Notes: a model not told the origin generated them from the sequence alone. A DNA stretch of 64,000 nt from Streptomyces sp. NBC_00539 (GCF_036346105.1 NZ_CP107811.1:5909501-5973500), one strand, 5' to 3'; shown: positions 17,379 to 25,856, counted from the first letter of the stretch. Made by a program: numbers and translations.

Positions 17379-17479
17379 CGCCAGGGATAGTGCAGGAACC
17401 TTTAATAAACAAAGGCGCGGAACTGCGGTGCGGAACTGCCGCTGGAATACGGCGTGCAGCGATTGCAGGAGGAGTCAGG

Positions 17480-18244
17480 GTGGGGACCACGCAGCTCGAA
17501 TCGGTGCCGGAGCCGAAGTACTGGCACCTGAAGACCGTTCTCAGCGAGGCGCTGGACCAGGACTTCGCCGTGGGTGAGGTCCTGCCCAACGAGCGCGAGC
17601 TCGCCGCCCGCTTCGGCGTCGCCCGCGCCACCCTGCGTCAGGCGCTGGAGCAGCTGGAGCTGGAAGGGCGGCTGCAGCGGCGCCGGGGCGTCGGCACCAC
17701 CGTCGCCCCGCCCCGGGTGGGCGTCGCCGTCGGCAGTACGGGCCACAGCTGGCCGGGGGAGAGCGGCGACGGCTGGGAGAACGTGGACGCGGCCCTGGCC
17801 GTCGCGCCCGCCTCGGTCCGTACGCTGCTGGCCGCCGGGCCGGGCTTCGCCGCCGACCAGCCGGTGCACACGGTGCGCCGGACCCGCGTCACGCAGGGGC
17901 AGGTCGTCGCGGCCGAGCTGCTGTACGTGCCCGCCGGATCCGTGCCGGGCCTCTCCGCCATCGACGCTCCGGCCGGCCCTGCGCGGGCCCGGGCGGTGCT
18001 GCGGGAGCTCCAGCGGCTCACCCTCGACGGGCAGGACCGCTCGGTGGAACTCGGCTCCGCCCGCGCCGACGACGCCAAGGAGCTGGACCGGCTGCCCGGT
18101 GCCCCCGTGCTGCTGGTGACCACCCGCTACTTCACCGCCGAGGGCACGGCCGCCGTCTCGGTGGCCACCTACCGCGCGGACACCTGCCGCCTGACCTTCG
18201 GGGACGCCGGAGTCGAAATCGCGGACACCTGCGCCGCCTCCTGA
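17480..18244 (+). CDS. GntR family regulator, HutC/UTRA type
   Basis: From GTG 17480, with an AGGAGGAG ribosome site 5 bases upstream, the product is 254 residues. A winged helix-turn-helix lies at about residues 12-75 (LPNERELAARFGVARATLRQALEQLELEGRLQRRRGVGT). A UTRA effector domain covers about 95-245. Members of this subfamily, such as DasR, respond to sugar phosphates or histidine metabolites. The palindrome overlapping its own promoter suggests autorepression. The linker DNA and protein at residues 80-100 are less conserved. It is followed by 330 bp without a gene. It is not DasR itself as far as I can recognise. Confidence 0.85.
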   Translation: MGTTQLESVPEPKYWHLKTVLSEALDQDFAVGEVLPNERELAARFGVARATLRQALEQLELEGRLQRRRGVGTTVAPPRVGVAVGSTGHSWPGESGDGWENVDAALAVAPASVRTLLAAGPGFAADQPVHTVRRTRVTQGQVVAAELLYVPAGSVPGLSAIDAPAGPARARAVLRELQRLTLDGQDRSVELGSARADDAKELDRLPGAPVLLVTTRYFTAEGTAAVSVATYRADTCRLTFGDAGVEIADTCAAS

Positions 18245-18575
18245 CCCACCGGCGGCCCCGGCCTCCCCACTGCCGGCCACCCCGGCCCCACCCGCCCGCG
18301 ACCGCACCCCGGGCGCCTCGCTCGCCGTAGCCCGGGCCTGACGGCCCTCCGCCCGCAGCTCGATGCCGCGGCAGCTCGCAGCCGGCGCCCTCCGTCGGGC
18401 CGCGCGCGTCCGGGCGGGCGCACGCGAGCGCACGGGCACGTGCGTGGGCAGCGGGCATCCGCGCACAGGGCCGGACCATCCGGGCGGGACACGGCGTGTT
18501 CCTCGCGCCGTCACCGCCGCTACCCGCGCCGACGCCCGATCGCGATCCGGCTCGGGCTCCGCTCATGCGTGAGGC
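18245..18575. other. 331-bp gap between convergent genes
   Basis: Very GC-rich DNA with no convincing reading frame, ribosome site or strong hairpin. I see nothing identifiable in it. Confidence 0.5.
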
Positions 18576-19202
18576 TCAACGCGAGAGTTGGATGACGGTG
18601 CCGGATCCGGCGGCACGACCGTGATGACGGAACGCGAAGGGCTGGCCCTCCTCCAGCGCGACAGGCTCATCGAGCACCACTGTCACCTCGGCTCCGTGAA
18701 GCGGCCGGACCGTGTCGGCACCCTCGGGCAGTGTGACCGTGCCCAGAACTGCGGCCGTGCGGGCGTGGAAAAGGAGGCGAGCGCCGGAGACGACCTCCGC
18801 ACCGCCCTGCTCCTCGGACAGCAAGGTGATGTCGGCAGTGAAGCCGGTATGGGCGCTGACCGATCCTGGTGCCGCGAGCACCTGTCCCCGTTCGACCGCG
18901 GCCGCGGCAATGCCACGGAGCAGCACCCCCACGTTCATCTCCGCCCGTGCCTCCCCGATGGACACCCGGTTCCGTTCGATGTCCGCGATGAGAGCGGTCG
19001 CGCCGCCACCCGAGCCGATGATCTCCACCGCGTCGCCCTTGCGTACCCGGCCGCGTGCGATCCGACCCGTCGCCATGACCACCCTGCCCTGTTTCAGGCA
19101 GAAGACGTCTTCGACGGGCATCAGGAACGGCCTTTCTCCTGCGCCCGCCACTTTCTCACCTGGAGGTCCATCCATGCGTACCCCTGCTCCCTCGTGATCC
19201 AT
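18576..19202 (-). CDS. EF-Tu-like protein with domains 2 and 3 only
   Basis: The 208-residue product aligns with EF-Tu from its domain 2 start (PFLMPVEDVF at residues 25-34) through the EF-Tu C-terminus. GRIARGRVRKGDAVEIIG, NVGVLLRGIAAAAVERGQVLAAPGSV and HTGFTADITLLSEEQGG match domain 2 and the start of domain 3. The end FAFRHHGRAAGSGTVIQL corresponds to FAIREGGRTVGAGVV of EF-Tu. The GTPase domain is absent: there is no P-loop and no NKxD. It cannot act as a normal elongation factor. A short linker precedes domain 2; ATG 19175 is an alternative start with a GAGGGAG site further upstream. Function unknown. Confidence 0.8.
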   Translation of the reverse strand: MDHEGAGVRMDGPPGEKVAGAGERPFLMPVEDVFCLKQGRVVMATGRIARGRVRKGDAVEIIGSGGGATALIADIERNRVSIGEARAEMNVGVLLRGIAAAAVERGQVLAAPGSVSAHTGFTADITLLSEEQGGAEVVSGARLLFHARTAAVLGTVTLPEGADTVRPLHGAEVTVVLDEPVALEEGQPFAFRHHGRAAGSGTVIQLSR

Positions 19203-19413
19203 GTGGCACCCGCGAACGGGAGTCAGAGGCTAGCAACGACCGCGGGCCGCTCAGCCCAGGAGCCGATGCAGGCATTGCGTCGCAGGCCGAGGAGCGCTCG
19301 AAGCCCACCCTCGTCGGCAGCGGCCTCAACGTCCCGCTGTCGGCGAACTGCCCAGCGTGCATAGGTGGAGGTGCCGGAAGATGCCCGGCGTTCTTGCTGC
19401 TCGGCGCGTGAGG
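19203..19413 (-). other. Gap with a possible gene remnant
   Basis: The minus strand is open across this stretch and ends in a plausible protein-like tail (RRQRDVEAAADEGGLRALLG). No start codon with a ribosome site is present and the frame runs into the HEAT gene region. It may be the decayed end of a lost gene; evidence is weak. Confidence 0.25.
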
Positions 19414-20271
19414 TCAGAGGGAACTGGTCGGCGAACCAAGGACCTTGCGCGCGGCATCGCGTACGTCCGCGTCCACGTCCGCCGTGAGTCGTCCGAGCGC
19501 GGCGCGAGCCTCGGAGGCCGGTCTCCGAGCCAGCGACCACGCAGCCGCGTACCGGACCCTGGGGTCGACGTCGCCGGCACGGGCCACCAGGATGTGGGTG
19601 ACCGCGTCGTCGCGCGAGGAGTGGAGGGCTTGTACGGCTGCGCTCCTGACCTCGGGCGCAGCATCATCTGTGCCGGCGCTCAAGAGAGCTCGGGCCCGTG
19701 TGGGATCACCCGTGCCGAAGACGGTGCCGAGGGTACTCATCACTTCGGCGCGCACGCGCGGTTCGGGGTCTGAAGCCGCGTCAGCGATCAAGGCGAAGTA
19801 CTTGGTCCCGCCGAAGTCGATGACGCTCACGCCCCAGAGACCGACCAGCCGCTTGCCGGGGTCGTCCGAGGCGATGTACTCCAGGACCAGTTCGAGCGAC
19901 GTCTCCGGCCAGGCATCGAACAGGTCGAGGACGTCGAGCTGCAACGTTTCCCCGTCGCCGTTGCGATCACTCGCCATTGCGCACAGCAGGGCAGGTAGGG
20001 CCTCTTTCCCGCAGGCGCCCGCCAGGATGTGGGCCAGGAGGTCGCGGACGAGAGAGTCGCCCGCGTGGGCGTAACGGGCAAGCCGTTGTTCCAGCTCCGG
20101 CCGCAGGAACGCGGCGGCGGGTGTACGCAACTGCTCCACCAGGTCCTCGAACCGGCCGCGCGCTCCCGGCCCGCGCCCGGCGCACGCGTCGAGCCGCGCG
20201 TCCCACTCGTTCAGTACACCTCGCAGCGCCGTGCGCTCCGTCCCGTCCCGTGTCCCACCAGCCCCGGTCAT
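19414..20271 (-). CDS. HEAT-repeat protein
   Basis: From ATG 20271 the product is 285 residues and entirely helical. Repeated units such as DPEPRVRAEVMSTLGTVF, APEVRSAAVQALHSS, DVDPRVRYAAAWSLARR and DVDADVRDAARKVLG are HEAT/PBS-lyase-type repeats of about 30 residues, clearest after residue 150. The N-terminal half contains more divergent helices (LVEQLRTPAAAFLRPELEQRLARY). HEAT solenoids bind other proteins; stand-alone copies occur as chaperones, in cofactor attachment and as immunity proteins of contact-dependent toxins. No partner is evident beyond the EF-Tu-like gene downstream on the same strand. Confidence 0.8.
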   Translation of the reverse strand: MTGAGGTRDGTERTALRGVLNEWDARLDACAGRGPGARGRFEDLVEQLRTPAAAFLRPELEQRLARYAHAGDSLVRDLLAHILAGACGKEALPALLCAMASDRNGDGETLQLDVLDLFDAWPETSLELVLEYIASDDPGKRLVGLWGVSVIDFGGTKYFALIADAASDPEPRVRAEVMSTLGTVFGTGDPTRARALLSAGTDDAAPEVRSAAVQALHSSRDDAVTHILVARAGDVDPRVRYAAAWSLARRPASEARAALGRLTADVDADVRDAARKVLGSPTSSL

Positions 20272-20407
20272 GCCGCTCACCCTACGGTGGGAGCCACCGG
20301 CACCGGCACCAGCACCGGCATGAGACAGCGGCTGGTTTTCGCGGTCGGCCACGGCTGCCCCGGGGTAGCGGGAGACCCGAGCCGGAGGGGCACGCTCGAG
20401 GCGGTCC

Positions 20408-21565
20408 TCAGCGGCGGCGGGCCGTTACCGTCTTCTCCACCGCGAACAGCTCCTCTTCCACGTGGTCCAGCGCGAGCCGCAGCGCTCCCGTGGCCACCGC
20501 CGCCTCGCCGAGCAGCGACAGCGCAACCTTCGGCGGCCGCAGGCAATACCGTTCCAGCTCGCGGCGTAGCGGTTCGAGGACGCCGTCGATGCCGGCCGCC
20601 CAGCCGCCGACCACCACCAGCTCCGGGTCCATCGCCAGGACCAGCGCCGCCACGTCGTGCACCAGCCGTTGCAGGAAGCGCTCCACAGCGGCCACCGCAC
20701 GCGGGTCCCCCCGCCTGGCCATCGCGAACACCTCGGCGACCGCAGGCTCGTCCAGCGGGTGCAGCGGCTCACCGGTGGTCGACAGCAGCCTCTCCGGCGT
20801 GGCCTCCCGTCCCAGCAGGTGCAGCGCACCGATCTCACCGGCCGCCCCGCCGAACCCGCGGTGCAGCCGACCGCCGATCAAGGAGCCCGCGCCGGGGCTG
20901 AGGCCCGCCATCACGAAGACCATGTCGTCGGTGTCCCGTGCGGCGCCCTTCCAGTGCTCGGCGACCGCCGCGGCGTTGGCGTCGTTCTCCACCTGCACCG
21001 GACAGCGGAACGAGCGCCGCAGCCGGTCCCCGAGCGGCAGCCCCGTCCAGCCGGGCAGCGCCGTCCCGAGGCGGACCGTGCCGTCCGCCTCCACGATGCC
21101 GGGGCTGCCGACACCCACCGCACGCAGCGAGTCCCGGGGTACGCCCGCACGCCGCAGCAGGTCGGCCACCGCCGCTCGGACCCGCTCCAGCCGCTCGTCG
21201 GCCGAAGCCGTCTCGGCGACGTCCTTGGTACCCGCGCCGATCACCCGCCCGTCCAGTCCGGACAGCAGCACGGCGACCCGGTGGGAGCCGATCTCGATGC
21301 CCAGCAGGTGACCCGCCTCGGCCCGGAAGCGGAACCTCCTGGCCGGTCGGCCCTGCCGCCGCGCACCCTCCTCGGCGTCTGCCTCGACGACGAGCCCGGC
21401 CCCGATCAGCCCTTCGACGACTCCCTCGACGGTCGGCCGCGACAGGCCGGTCACCCGGGTGAGGTCGGTGAGGGTCGGCGACCCGGCCGCCCGCAGGGCG
21501 CGCAGCACCACGGCCGAATTGATGCGCCGGAGCAGAGAGGGATCCCCGCCGGTCAGCTGCCCCAA
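20408..21565 (-). CDS. ROK family transcriptional regulator
   Basis: A 385-residue protein. An N-terminal MarR/ROK winged helix is at about residues 15-75 (LTDLTRVTGLSRPTVEGVVEGLIGAGLV). The sugar-kinase-like ROK domain follows, with GIEIGSHRVAVLLSGLDG, VGVGSPGIVEADGTV and ENDANAAAVAEHW. Such proteins bind sugars and repress carbohydrate genes. The usual ROK zinc motif (CxCGxxGCxE) is missing: the corresponding segment reads GGAAGEIGALHLLGREA with no Cys. No sugar transporter is adjacent, so its target is unknown. Transcribed alone, about 100 bp upstream of the response regulator stop. Confidence 0.88.
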   Translation of the reverse strand: MGQLTGGDPSLLRRINSAVVLRALRAAGSPTLTDLTRVTGLSRPTVEGVVEGLIGAGLVVEADAEEGARRQGRPARRFRFRAEAGHLLGIEIGSHRVAVLLSGLDGRVIGAGTKDVAETASADERLERVRAAVADLLRRAGVPRDSLRAVGVGSPGIVEADGTVRLGTALPGWTGLPLGDRLRRSFRCPVQVENDANAAAVAEHWKGAARDTDDMVFVMAGLSPGAGSLIGGRLHRGFGGAAGEIGALHLLGREATPERLLSTTGEPLHPLDEPAVAEVFAMARRGDPRAVAAVERFLQRLVHDVAALVLAMDPELVVVGGWAAGIDGVLEPLRRELERYCLRPPKVALSLLGEAAVATGALRLALDHVEEELFAVEKTVTARRR

Positions 21566-21666
21566 CGTGTGTCCTCCCAGCTAGCGGCCCTGTCAGCCGG
21601 ATCGTACTGCGCCCCTGGTGTGGCGGCGAGAAGCGGCCCCCCATCGGCCGGATCCACGCGGTCGCC

Positions 21667-22317
21667 TCAGGCGGGGCAGACGAATCCGGACTCGTACGCC
21701 GTGATGACCGCCTGGGTCCGGTCGCGCGCACCCAGCTTCGCCAGGATCGCGCTGACGTGGGACTTGACCGTCTCCGTGCCGACGATCAGCTCGGTGGCGA
21801 TCTCCACATTGGTCAGCCCCCGCGCCATCAGCCGGAGCACCGCCTCCTCGCGTTCGGTGAGCGCGGCCCGCTCCAGCAGCGTCCGGGCCTTGCGGTTGCC
21901 GTACTCCGCTGCCAGCGCCCGCACCGCGGCCGGGAAGAGGAGGGTCTCGCCTTCCGCGACGAGCCGTACCGCGTGCACGATCTCCGACGGCCGGGCTCGT
22001 TTCAGCAGGAACCCGTCGGCCCCGGCACGCAGCGCCTGGTAGACGTACTCGTCGTTCTCGAAGGTGGTGACCACGAGGATCTTCGGCGGTGCGTCCACGG
22101 AGCGCAGCACCGCACGCGTCGCCTCGATCCCGTCGAGCAGCGGCATCCGTACGTCCATCGCCACCACGTCCGGACGCAGTTGCCGCACCAGCGGGACCAC
22201 GGACGCCCCGTCCGCCGCCTCGCCGACGACCTCGATGTCAGGCTGGGCTTCGAGAACGGCACGCAAGCCCGCGCGCACCAGGGGTTCGTCATCGACGAGC
22301 AGTACGGTAACCGGCAT
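21667..22317 (-). CDS. Response regulator, NarL/LuxR type
   Basis: From ATG 22317 the product is 216 residues. The receiver domain (1-120) has acidic D9 and E11, phosphoacceptor D55 in AMDVRMPLLDG, and the Lys in FLLKRARP. A LuxR-type helix-turn-helix (about 148-210) contains LTEREEAVLRLMARGLTNVEIATELIVGTETVKSHV. The partner kinase ends 4 bp upstream on the same strand. It likely binds the palindromes upstream of the kinase and ABC genes, by inference. Confidence 0.93.
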   Translation of the reverse strand: MPVTVLLVDDEPLVRAGLRAVLEAQPDIEVVGEAADGASVVPLVRQLRPDVVAMDVRMPLLDGIEATRAVLRSVDAPPKILVVTTFENDEYVYQALRAGADGFLLKRARPSEIVHAVRLVAEGETLLFPAAVRALAAEYGNRKARTLLERAALTEREEAVLRLMARGLTNVEIATELIVGTETVKSHVSAILAKLGARDRTQAVITAYESGFVCPA

Positions 22318-22321
22318 CCCG

Positions 22322-23503
22322 TCAGGGTATTCGCTCCAGCGGAAGCCGGGCGCGCACCCTCCAACGCCCCTCGTGCGGACCGGTCTCGGCCTCCCCGCCG
22401 AGCAGTGCGGCCCGCTCACGCATCCCTCGCAGGCCGCTGCCGTTGCCCGTGATGACGCTCGGCCCGTCCGGGAGCGGGTTCGACACCTCCAAGTCGAGCC
22501 GGTCCGCGGCCCTTTCGACCCGCACCCGGACGGGTACGGGACCGCAATGCCTCAGCACATTGGTCAGCGCTTCCTGGAGGATCCGGTACCCCTCCCGGGT
22601 GACGGGGCCCGGCAATGTCTCGAGCGAACCCCTCAGTCGGACATCCACATCCGCCCCTGAAGCGCGCGCCGACTCCAGGAGCCGGTCCGCCTCGGCCAGG
22701 GTGGGACGCTGGGACGGCGGCTGTGCCGACTCCCGCAGGACCAGCAGGACCCGCTCCAAGTCCTCCAGGGCCGCCCGGCCCGTCTCCTCGATCGCGGACA
22801 GCGCCCGTTCGGTGAACGCGGGGTCCCCGGCGGCCCGCGCCGCGCCGGCTTGCACGACGGCGACGGTCAGCGCATGACCGATCGAGTCGTGCAGCTCCCG
22901 CGCCATCCGGGTCCGCTCCAGCAACTGCTCCGTCCTGGCCTCCAGCGCCGTCACCCGCTCCGCCGCGGACGGCCCCAGCAGTCGGCGGGCGATCGCAGTG
23001 ATCATCTCGCCGAGGAGCACCACGATGACGATCAGCAGGACCAAGGGAAGCGGTGCCAGCATGGCAGCCGCCCAACGCGGTGGCGTGGGGAACGGCACCG
23101 CGTGGTCCGCCGCCCCCGACGGGTGTCCGACCGCGATCGCGATCAGCTGGAGGCTGAGTACCGGCAGGGCGACGGTCGCGAACATGGCGGCGCCGGCGAC
23201 GGCCAGCCGTATCTCCAGCCACAGAAGGGTCCGCCACCGGTCGGCCCAACGCGCCGAGGGGGCCGCGGTGATGCCCGCGACGGGCGAGTCGTCCTCGTCC
23301 GGAGCCAGCAGGAACCGGGCCTGCAGGCCCTCGGCCAGCCGGACCCACGGCACGAATCCGAAGGGGACGACGATCAGCAACGGCACCCACGGCCTGTCGG
23401 GCGAGATGAACATCCAGATCGCCAGCAGCAACAACGGAACGCACAGATGCAGCCAGCGGGAGTACGTCACCGCCTGGAGCGGTGCGCGGAGCAGTCGGTA
23501 CAT
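22322..23503 (-). CDS. Sensor histidine kinase, DesK/NarX-like
   Basis: From ATG 23503 the product is 393 residues. Hydrophobic segments near residues 15-50, 105-130 and 155-180 anchor it in the membrane. The HisKA_3 H-box is ARELHDSIGHALTVAVVQ. ATPase boxes follow as EALTNVLRH and GNGSGLRGMRERAALLGG. It phosphorylates the adjacent regulator. The divergent ABC transporter across the palindromes suggests a sensor for the transporter's substrate or for envelope stress, as in antibiotic-sensing sets. The signal is unknown. Confidence 0.92.
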   Translation of the reverse strand: MYRLLRAPLQAVTYSRWLHLCVPLLLLAIWMFISPDRPWVPLLIVVPFGFVPWVRLAEGLQARFLLAPDEDDSPVAGITAAPSARWADRWRTLLWLEIRLAVAGAAMFATVALPVLSLQLIAIAVGHPSGAADHAVPFPTPPRWAAAMLAPLPLVLLIVIVVLLGEMITAIARRLLGPSAAERVTALEARTEQLLERTRMARELHDSIGHALTVAVVQAGAARAAGDPAFTERALSAIEETGRAALEDLERVLLVLRESAQPPSQRPTLAEADRLLESARASGADVDVRLRGSLETLPGPVTREGYRILQEALTNVLRHCGPVPVRVRVERAADRLDLEVSNPLPDGPSVITGNGSGLRGMRERAALLGGEAETGPHEGRWRVRARLPLERIP

Positions 23504-23536
23504 GGCTTCATCGTGGCAGTTCCCGGGTGCGGGACG

Positions 23537-23579
23537 TCTCCCCCACGTGGGGGAGACAGCACCCCCGCACGGGGGAGGA
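23537..23579. promoter_or_regulatory. Two related palindromes between kinase and ABC genes
   Basis: Site 1 (23537-23558) is a perfect 22-bp palindrome with arm GTCTCCCCCAC. Site 2 contains CCCCCGCACGGGGG, the same CTCCCCC/GGGGGAG theme, at 23562-23575. Both lie in the 108-bp divergent region, site 2 about 35 bp from the ABC start. They are likely binding sites for the response regulator. Confidence 0.65.
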
Positions 23580-23611
23580 GGAGGGCGGGGGACCGCGGTG
23601 AGTCTTGAGCC

Positions 23612-24526
23612 ATGAACCGCATCGAGATCCGCGAACTGACCAAGGCCTACGGCACCACACGGGTCGTGGACCACCTCACCTTCGATGTCCTGCCCGGCCG
23701 TGTGACGGGTTTCCTCGGTCCCAACGGGGCGGGAAAGTCCACGACGATGCGTCTGGTCCTCGGGCTCGACCAGCCGACATCCGGCGCCGCCACCATCGCA
23801 GGCACCCGATTCACCGAACTCCGGCAGCCGCTGCGCCAGGTGGGCGCGCTGCTCGACCCGCAAGCAGCCCACGGCGGGCGTACCGCACGGGATCACCTGC
23901 TCGCCCTCGCCGTGAGCAACAGCATTCCGGCGGAGCGCGTGGACGCGGTACTGGAGCAGTGCGGCATCGCCTCGGTGGGCCGCCGCCGGGTGAAGACCTT
24001 CTCACTCGGCATGCGCCAGCGGCTGGGCATAGCCGCGGCACTGCTCGGGGACCCGGCGGTGCTGCTCCTGGACGAGCCGGCCAACGGCCTGGACCCGGAG
24101 GGCATCATCTGGATCCGGGAGCTGATGCGAGGCCTCGCCGGCGAAGGGCGCACGGTCCTCGTCTCCAGTCACCTGATGGCCGAGACCGCCTCGTTCGCCG
24201 ACCACCTCATCGTGCTCGGTCAGGGCAAACTGCTCGCCGACAGCCCCATGAAGGAGTTCATCGACTCCCGTAGCTCCCCCCGTGCGCGGTTGCGGACCTC
24301 CGACCCACACCGGTTGCGGGAGGTGCTGGCCGACGAGGGCCTCGTGCTCCTGGCCGGCGAGGACGGGTCCTGGAGCGTCGACGGCATACGGGCCGAACAC
24401 ATCGGCGCACTCGCGGCCCGCCACGGGGTGCCGCTGCTGGAGCTGTCCGACGAGCGGGCCTCGCTGGAACAGGTCTACCTCGAACTCACCGCGGGCCGCG
24501 CCCAGTTCGTCGCGACGCCCGCCTGA
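23612..24526 (+). CDS. ABC transporter ATP-binding protein
   Basis: A 304-residue ABC ATPase. Walker A is FLGPNGAGKSTTMRLVLG near residue 38, the signature is FSLGMRQRLGIAAALLG, Walker B is LLLDEPANGLDPEG and the H-switch follows in VLVSSHLMAE. The C-terminal extension of about 90 residues is typical of the CcmA/DrrA-type exporter ATPases. It pairs with the permease whose frame overlaps its stop, and is probably induced by the divergent two-component system. Substrate unknown. Confidence 0.92.
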   Translation: MNRIEIRELTKAYGTTRVVDHLTFDVLPGRVTGFLGPNGAGKSTTMRLVLGLDQPTSGAATIAGTRFTELRQPLRQVGALLDPQAAHGGRTARDHLLALAVSNSIPAERVDAVLEQCGIASVGRRRVKTFSLGMRQRLGIAAALLGDPAVLLLDEPANGLDPEGIIWIRELMRGLAGEGRTVLVSSHLMAETASFADHLIVLGQGKLLADSPMKEFIDSRSSPRARLRTSDPHRLREVLADEGLVLLAGEDGSWSVDGIRAEHIGALAARHGVPLLELSDERASLEQVYLELTAGRAQFVATPA

Positions 24527-24591
24527 TGTCCCGCGATCCCCGATCCCGGTACCTCATTCCTCTACCCCTGCCTTCGAACGGAGCTACCGCC

Positions 24592-25344
24592 GTGACCGCA
24601 GCGAGCCTGCCCACCGTCCCCGTACTGCACTCGGAATGGATCAAGATACGGTCCGCCCGCGCGGCCCTGGGGTCTCTCATAGCCGTGCTGCTCACCACCG
24701 CCGGTGTCACCGTCCTCGTCACCGGAGCGCTCGGTGCGGGGCAGGAGGACGCGCTGGGAGACGACCGGCTCGCCGCGGCCTTCTACGGCATCAACTTGGG
24801 CCAGATAGCGGCCGTCGCGTTCGGCGCGACCGCATTCGCCGGCGAGTTCCGTGACGGAGCTCTTCGGGTCTCGCTGACCGCCGTGCCCGATCGGAGCCGG
24901 CTGTACCTGTCCAAGACCGCAGTGGTGGCCGTACTGGCTCTCCTGGTCGGGGAGATCACCGGTGTGGCGGCCTTCGCCGCCGGACAGTCCCTCATGGGGG
25001 AGCGGGCTCTGGGCATGGGTGATCCCGGCGTGCTGCGGGCGGTGTTCGGCAGCGGCGTCTACCTGATGCTGATCGCCTTGCTGTCGGCCGGTCTGACGGC
25101 GCTGGTGCGCAGCGGCACCCTCGTGATGAGCCTGCTCATACCCTTCCTGCTGATCCTGCCCTTCGTCATCGGCCAGGTGGCGGGCGGGGCGGGCCAGTTC
25201 ATGCCCGACCGGGCAGGGCAACTGGTCATGCGCACGGATGCGGAGGGGGCGCTCGGCCCGTGGAGCGGGCTCGGTGTCGCCGCGGTGTGGTCGCTTGCGG
25301 CCCTCGGGGCGGGATGGCTGGCGGTGCGGCGCCGGGCGGCGTGA
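24592..25344 (+). CDS. ABC-2 type permease
   Basis: From GTG 24592 (GGAG 8 bases upstream) the product is 250 residues with six hydrophobic segments. LHSEWIKIRSARAALGSLI is the usual start of ABC-2 permeases. An earlier in-frame ATG at 24526 overlaps the ATPase stop (TGATG) but would add 22 residues of non-membrane sequence unlike the family. The pair forms an exporter of the DrrAB or bacteriocin-resistance kind. It ends in an RRRAA tail. Confidence 0.85.
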   Translation: MTAASLPTVPVLHSEWIKIRSARAALGSLIAVLLTTAGVTVLVTGALGAGQEDALGDDRLAAAFYGINLGQIAAVAFGATAFAGEFRDGALRVSLTAVPDRSRLYLSKTAVVAVLALLVGEITGVAAFAAGQSLMGERALGMGDPGVLRAVFGSGVYLMLIALLSAGLTALVRSGTLVMSLLIPFLLILPFVIGQVAGGAGQFMPDRAGQLVMRTDAEGALGPWSGLGVAAVWSLAALGAGWLAVRRRAA

Positions 25345-25399
25345 CCCAGTACGGCGTGACGCAGGGCCAGTTGTCAGTGCCCGCCGAGATACTGACGGC

Positions 25400-25837
25400 A
25401 TGACCACGGCAGAGCATCTCGACACGATCGACCGGCTCCGGGCGCAGGTGTTTCCTCCGGAACCGGTCTGGTTCGGCCGGCACAGCAGTGGACCGGGGTA
25501 CCACCTGGTCCAGCTCGTGGAGACGCGGGACTTCTGGGAGGACGACGGCTCGGGGCGGATCGAGGCGGCCGACCAGATCAGTGCCGAATACGGGGCGCTG
25601 GAGCAGGCGCTCACCGACCGTTGGGGAGAGCCACAGCTCTTCACCCTTGAGGGGACGATGCACCGGGGGCTCGAAGGGGAGGAGATACCGGAACCGTGGG
25701 AGGAGCTCAGCAACAGCACCGACCACGTGCACATGTGGCGGGCCGAGGACCGGTGGCTCGTGGCCTACGTCGCCCACTGGGAGGCGGAGGACCCGTTCCG
25801 GCTGATGGCGGGCGTCACCGTGATCGACCCGCCGTAG
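25400..25837 (+). CDS. Hypothetical acidic protein
   Basis: A 145-residue soluble protein from ATG 25400, rich in Glu, Asp and Trp, with no signal peptide or membrane segment. I do not recognise the family beyond it being Streptomyces-like. Typical stretches are YHLVQLVETRDFWEDD and VHMWRAEDRWLVAYVAHWEAEDP, which suggest a compact alpha+beta fold. It follows the ABC permease by 55 bp and may be co-transcribed, but nothing else connects them. Confidence 0.6.
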   Translation: MTTAEHLDTIDRLRAQVFPPEPVWFGRHSSGPGYHLVQLVETRDFWEDDGSGRIEAADQISAEYGALEQALTDRWGEPQLFTLEGTMHRGLEGEEIPEPWEELSNSTDHVHMWRAEDRWLVAYVAHWEAEDPFRLMAGVTVIDPP

Positions 25838-25856
25838 TCGGCCGAGGCGTCAGGCG

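Larger units (their letters stand above)
17129..17479. other. 351-bp intergenic region with two control elements
   Basis: No gene seen. It contains CTAC-CGCTCA-GTAG at 17177-17190 near the hydrolase side. On the gntR side it holds the promoter/operator at 17343-17378. Further along are an inverted repeat CCTTT-N7-AAAGG (17399-17415) and a 10-bp direct repeat GCGGAACTGC (17417-17426 and 17430-17439). Confidence 0.6.

Noticed and set aside
18132-18566. 144-codon frame in the gap after gntR
   Set aside because: Overlaps the end of gntR, Arg/Gly-rich, no ribosome site or family.
19223-19540. 105-codon minus-strand frame past the HEAT gene
   Set aside because: Largely overlaps the HEAT gene in another frame; only its last part (19203-19413) was kept as a possible remnant.
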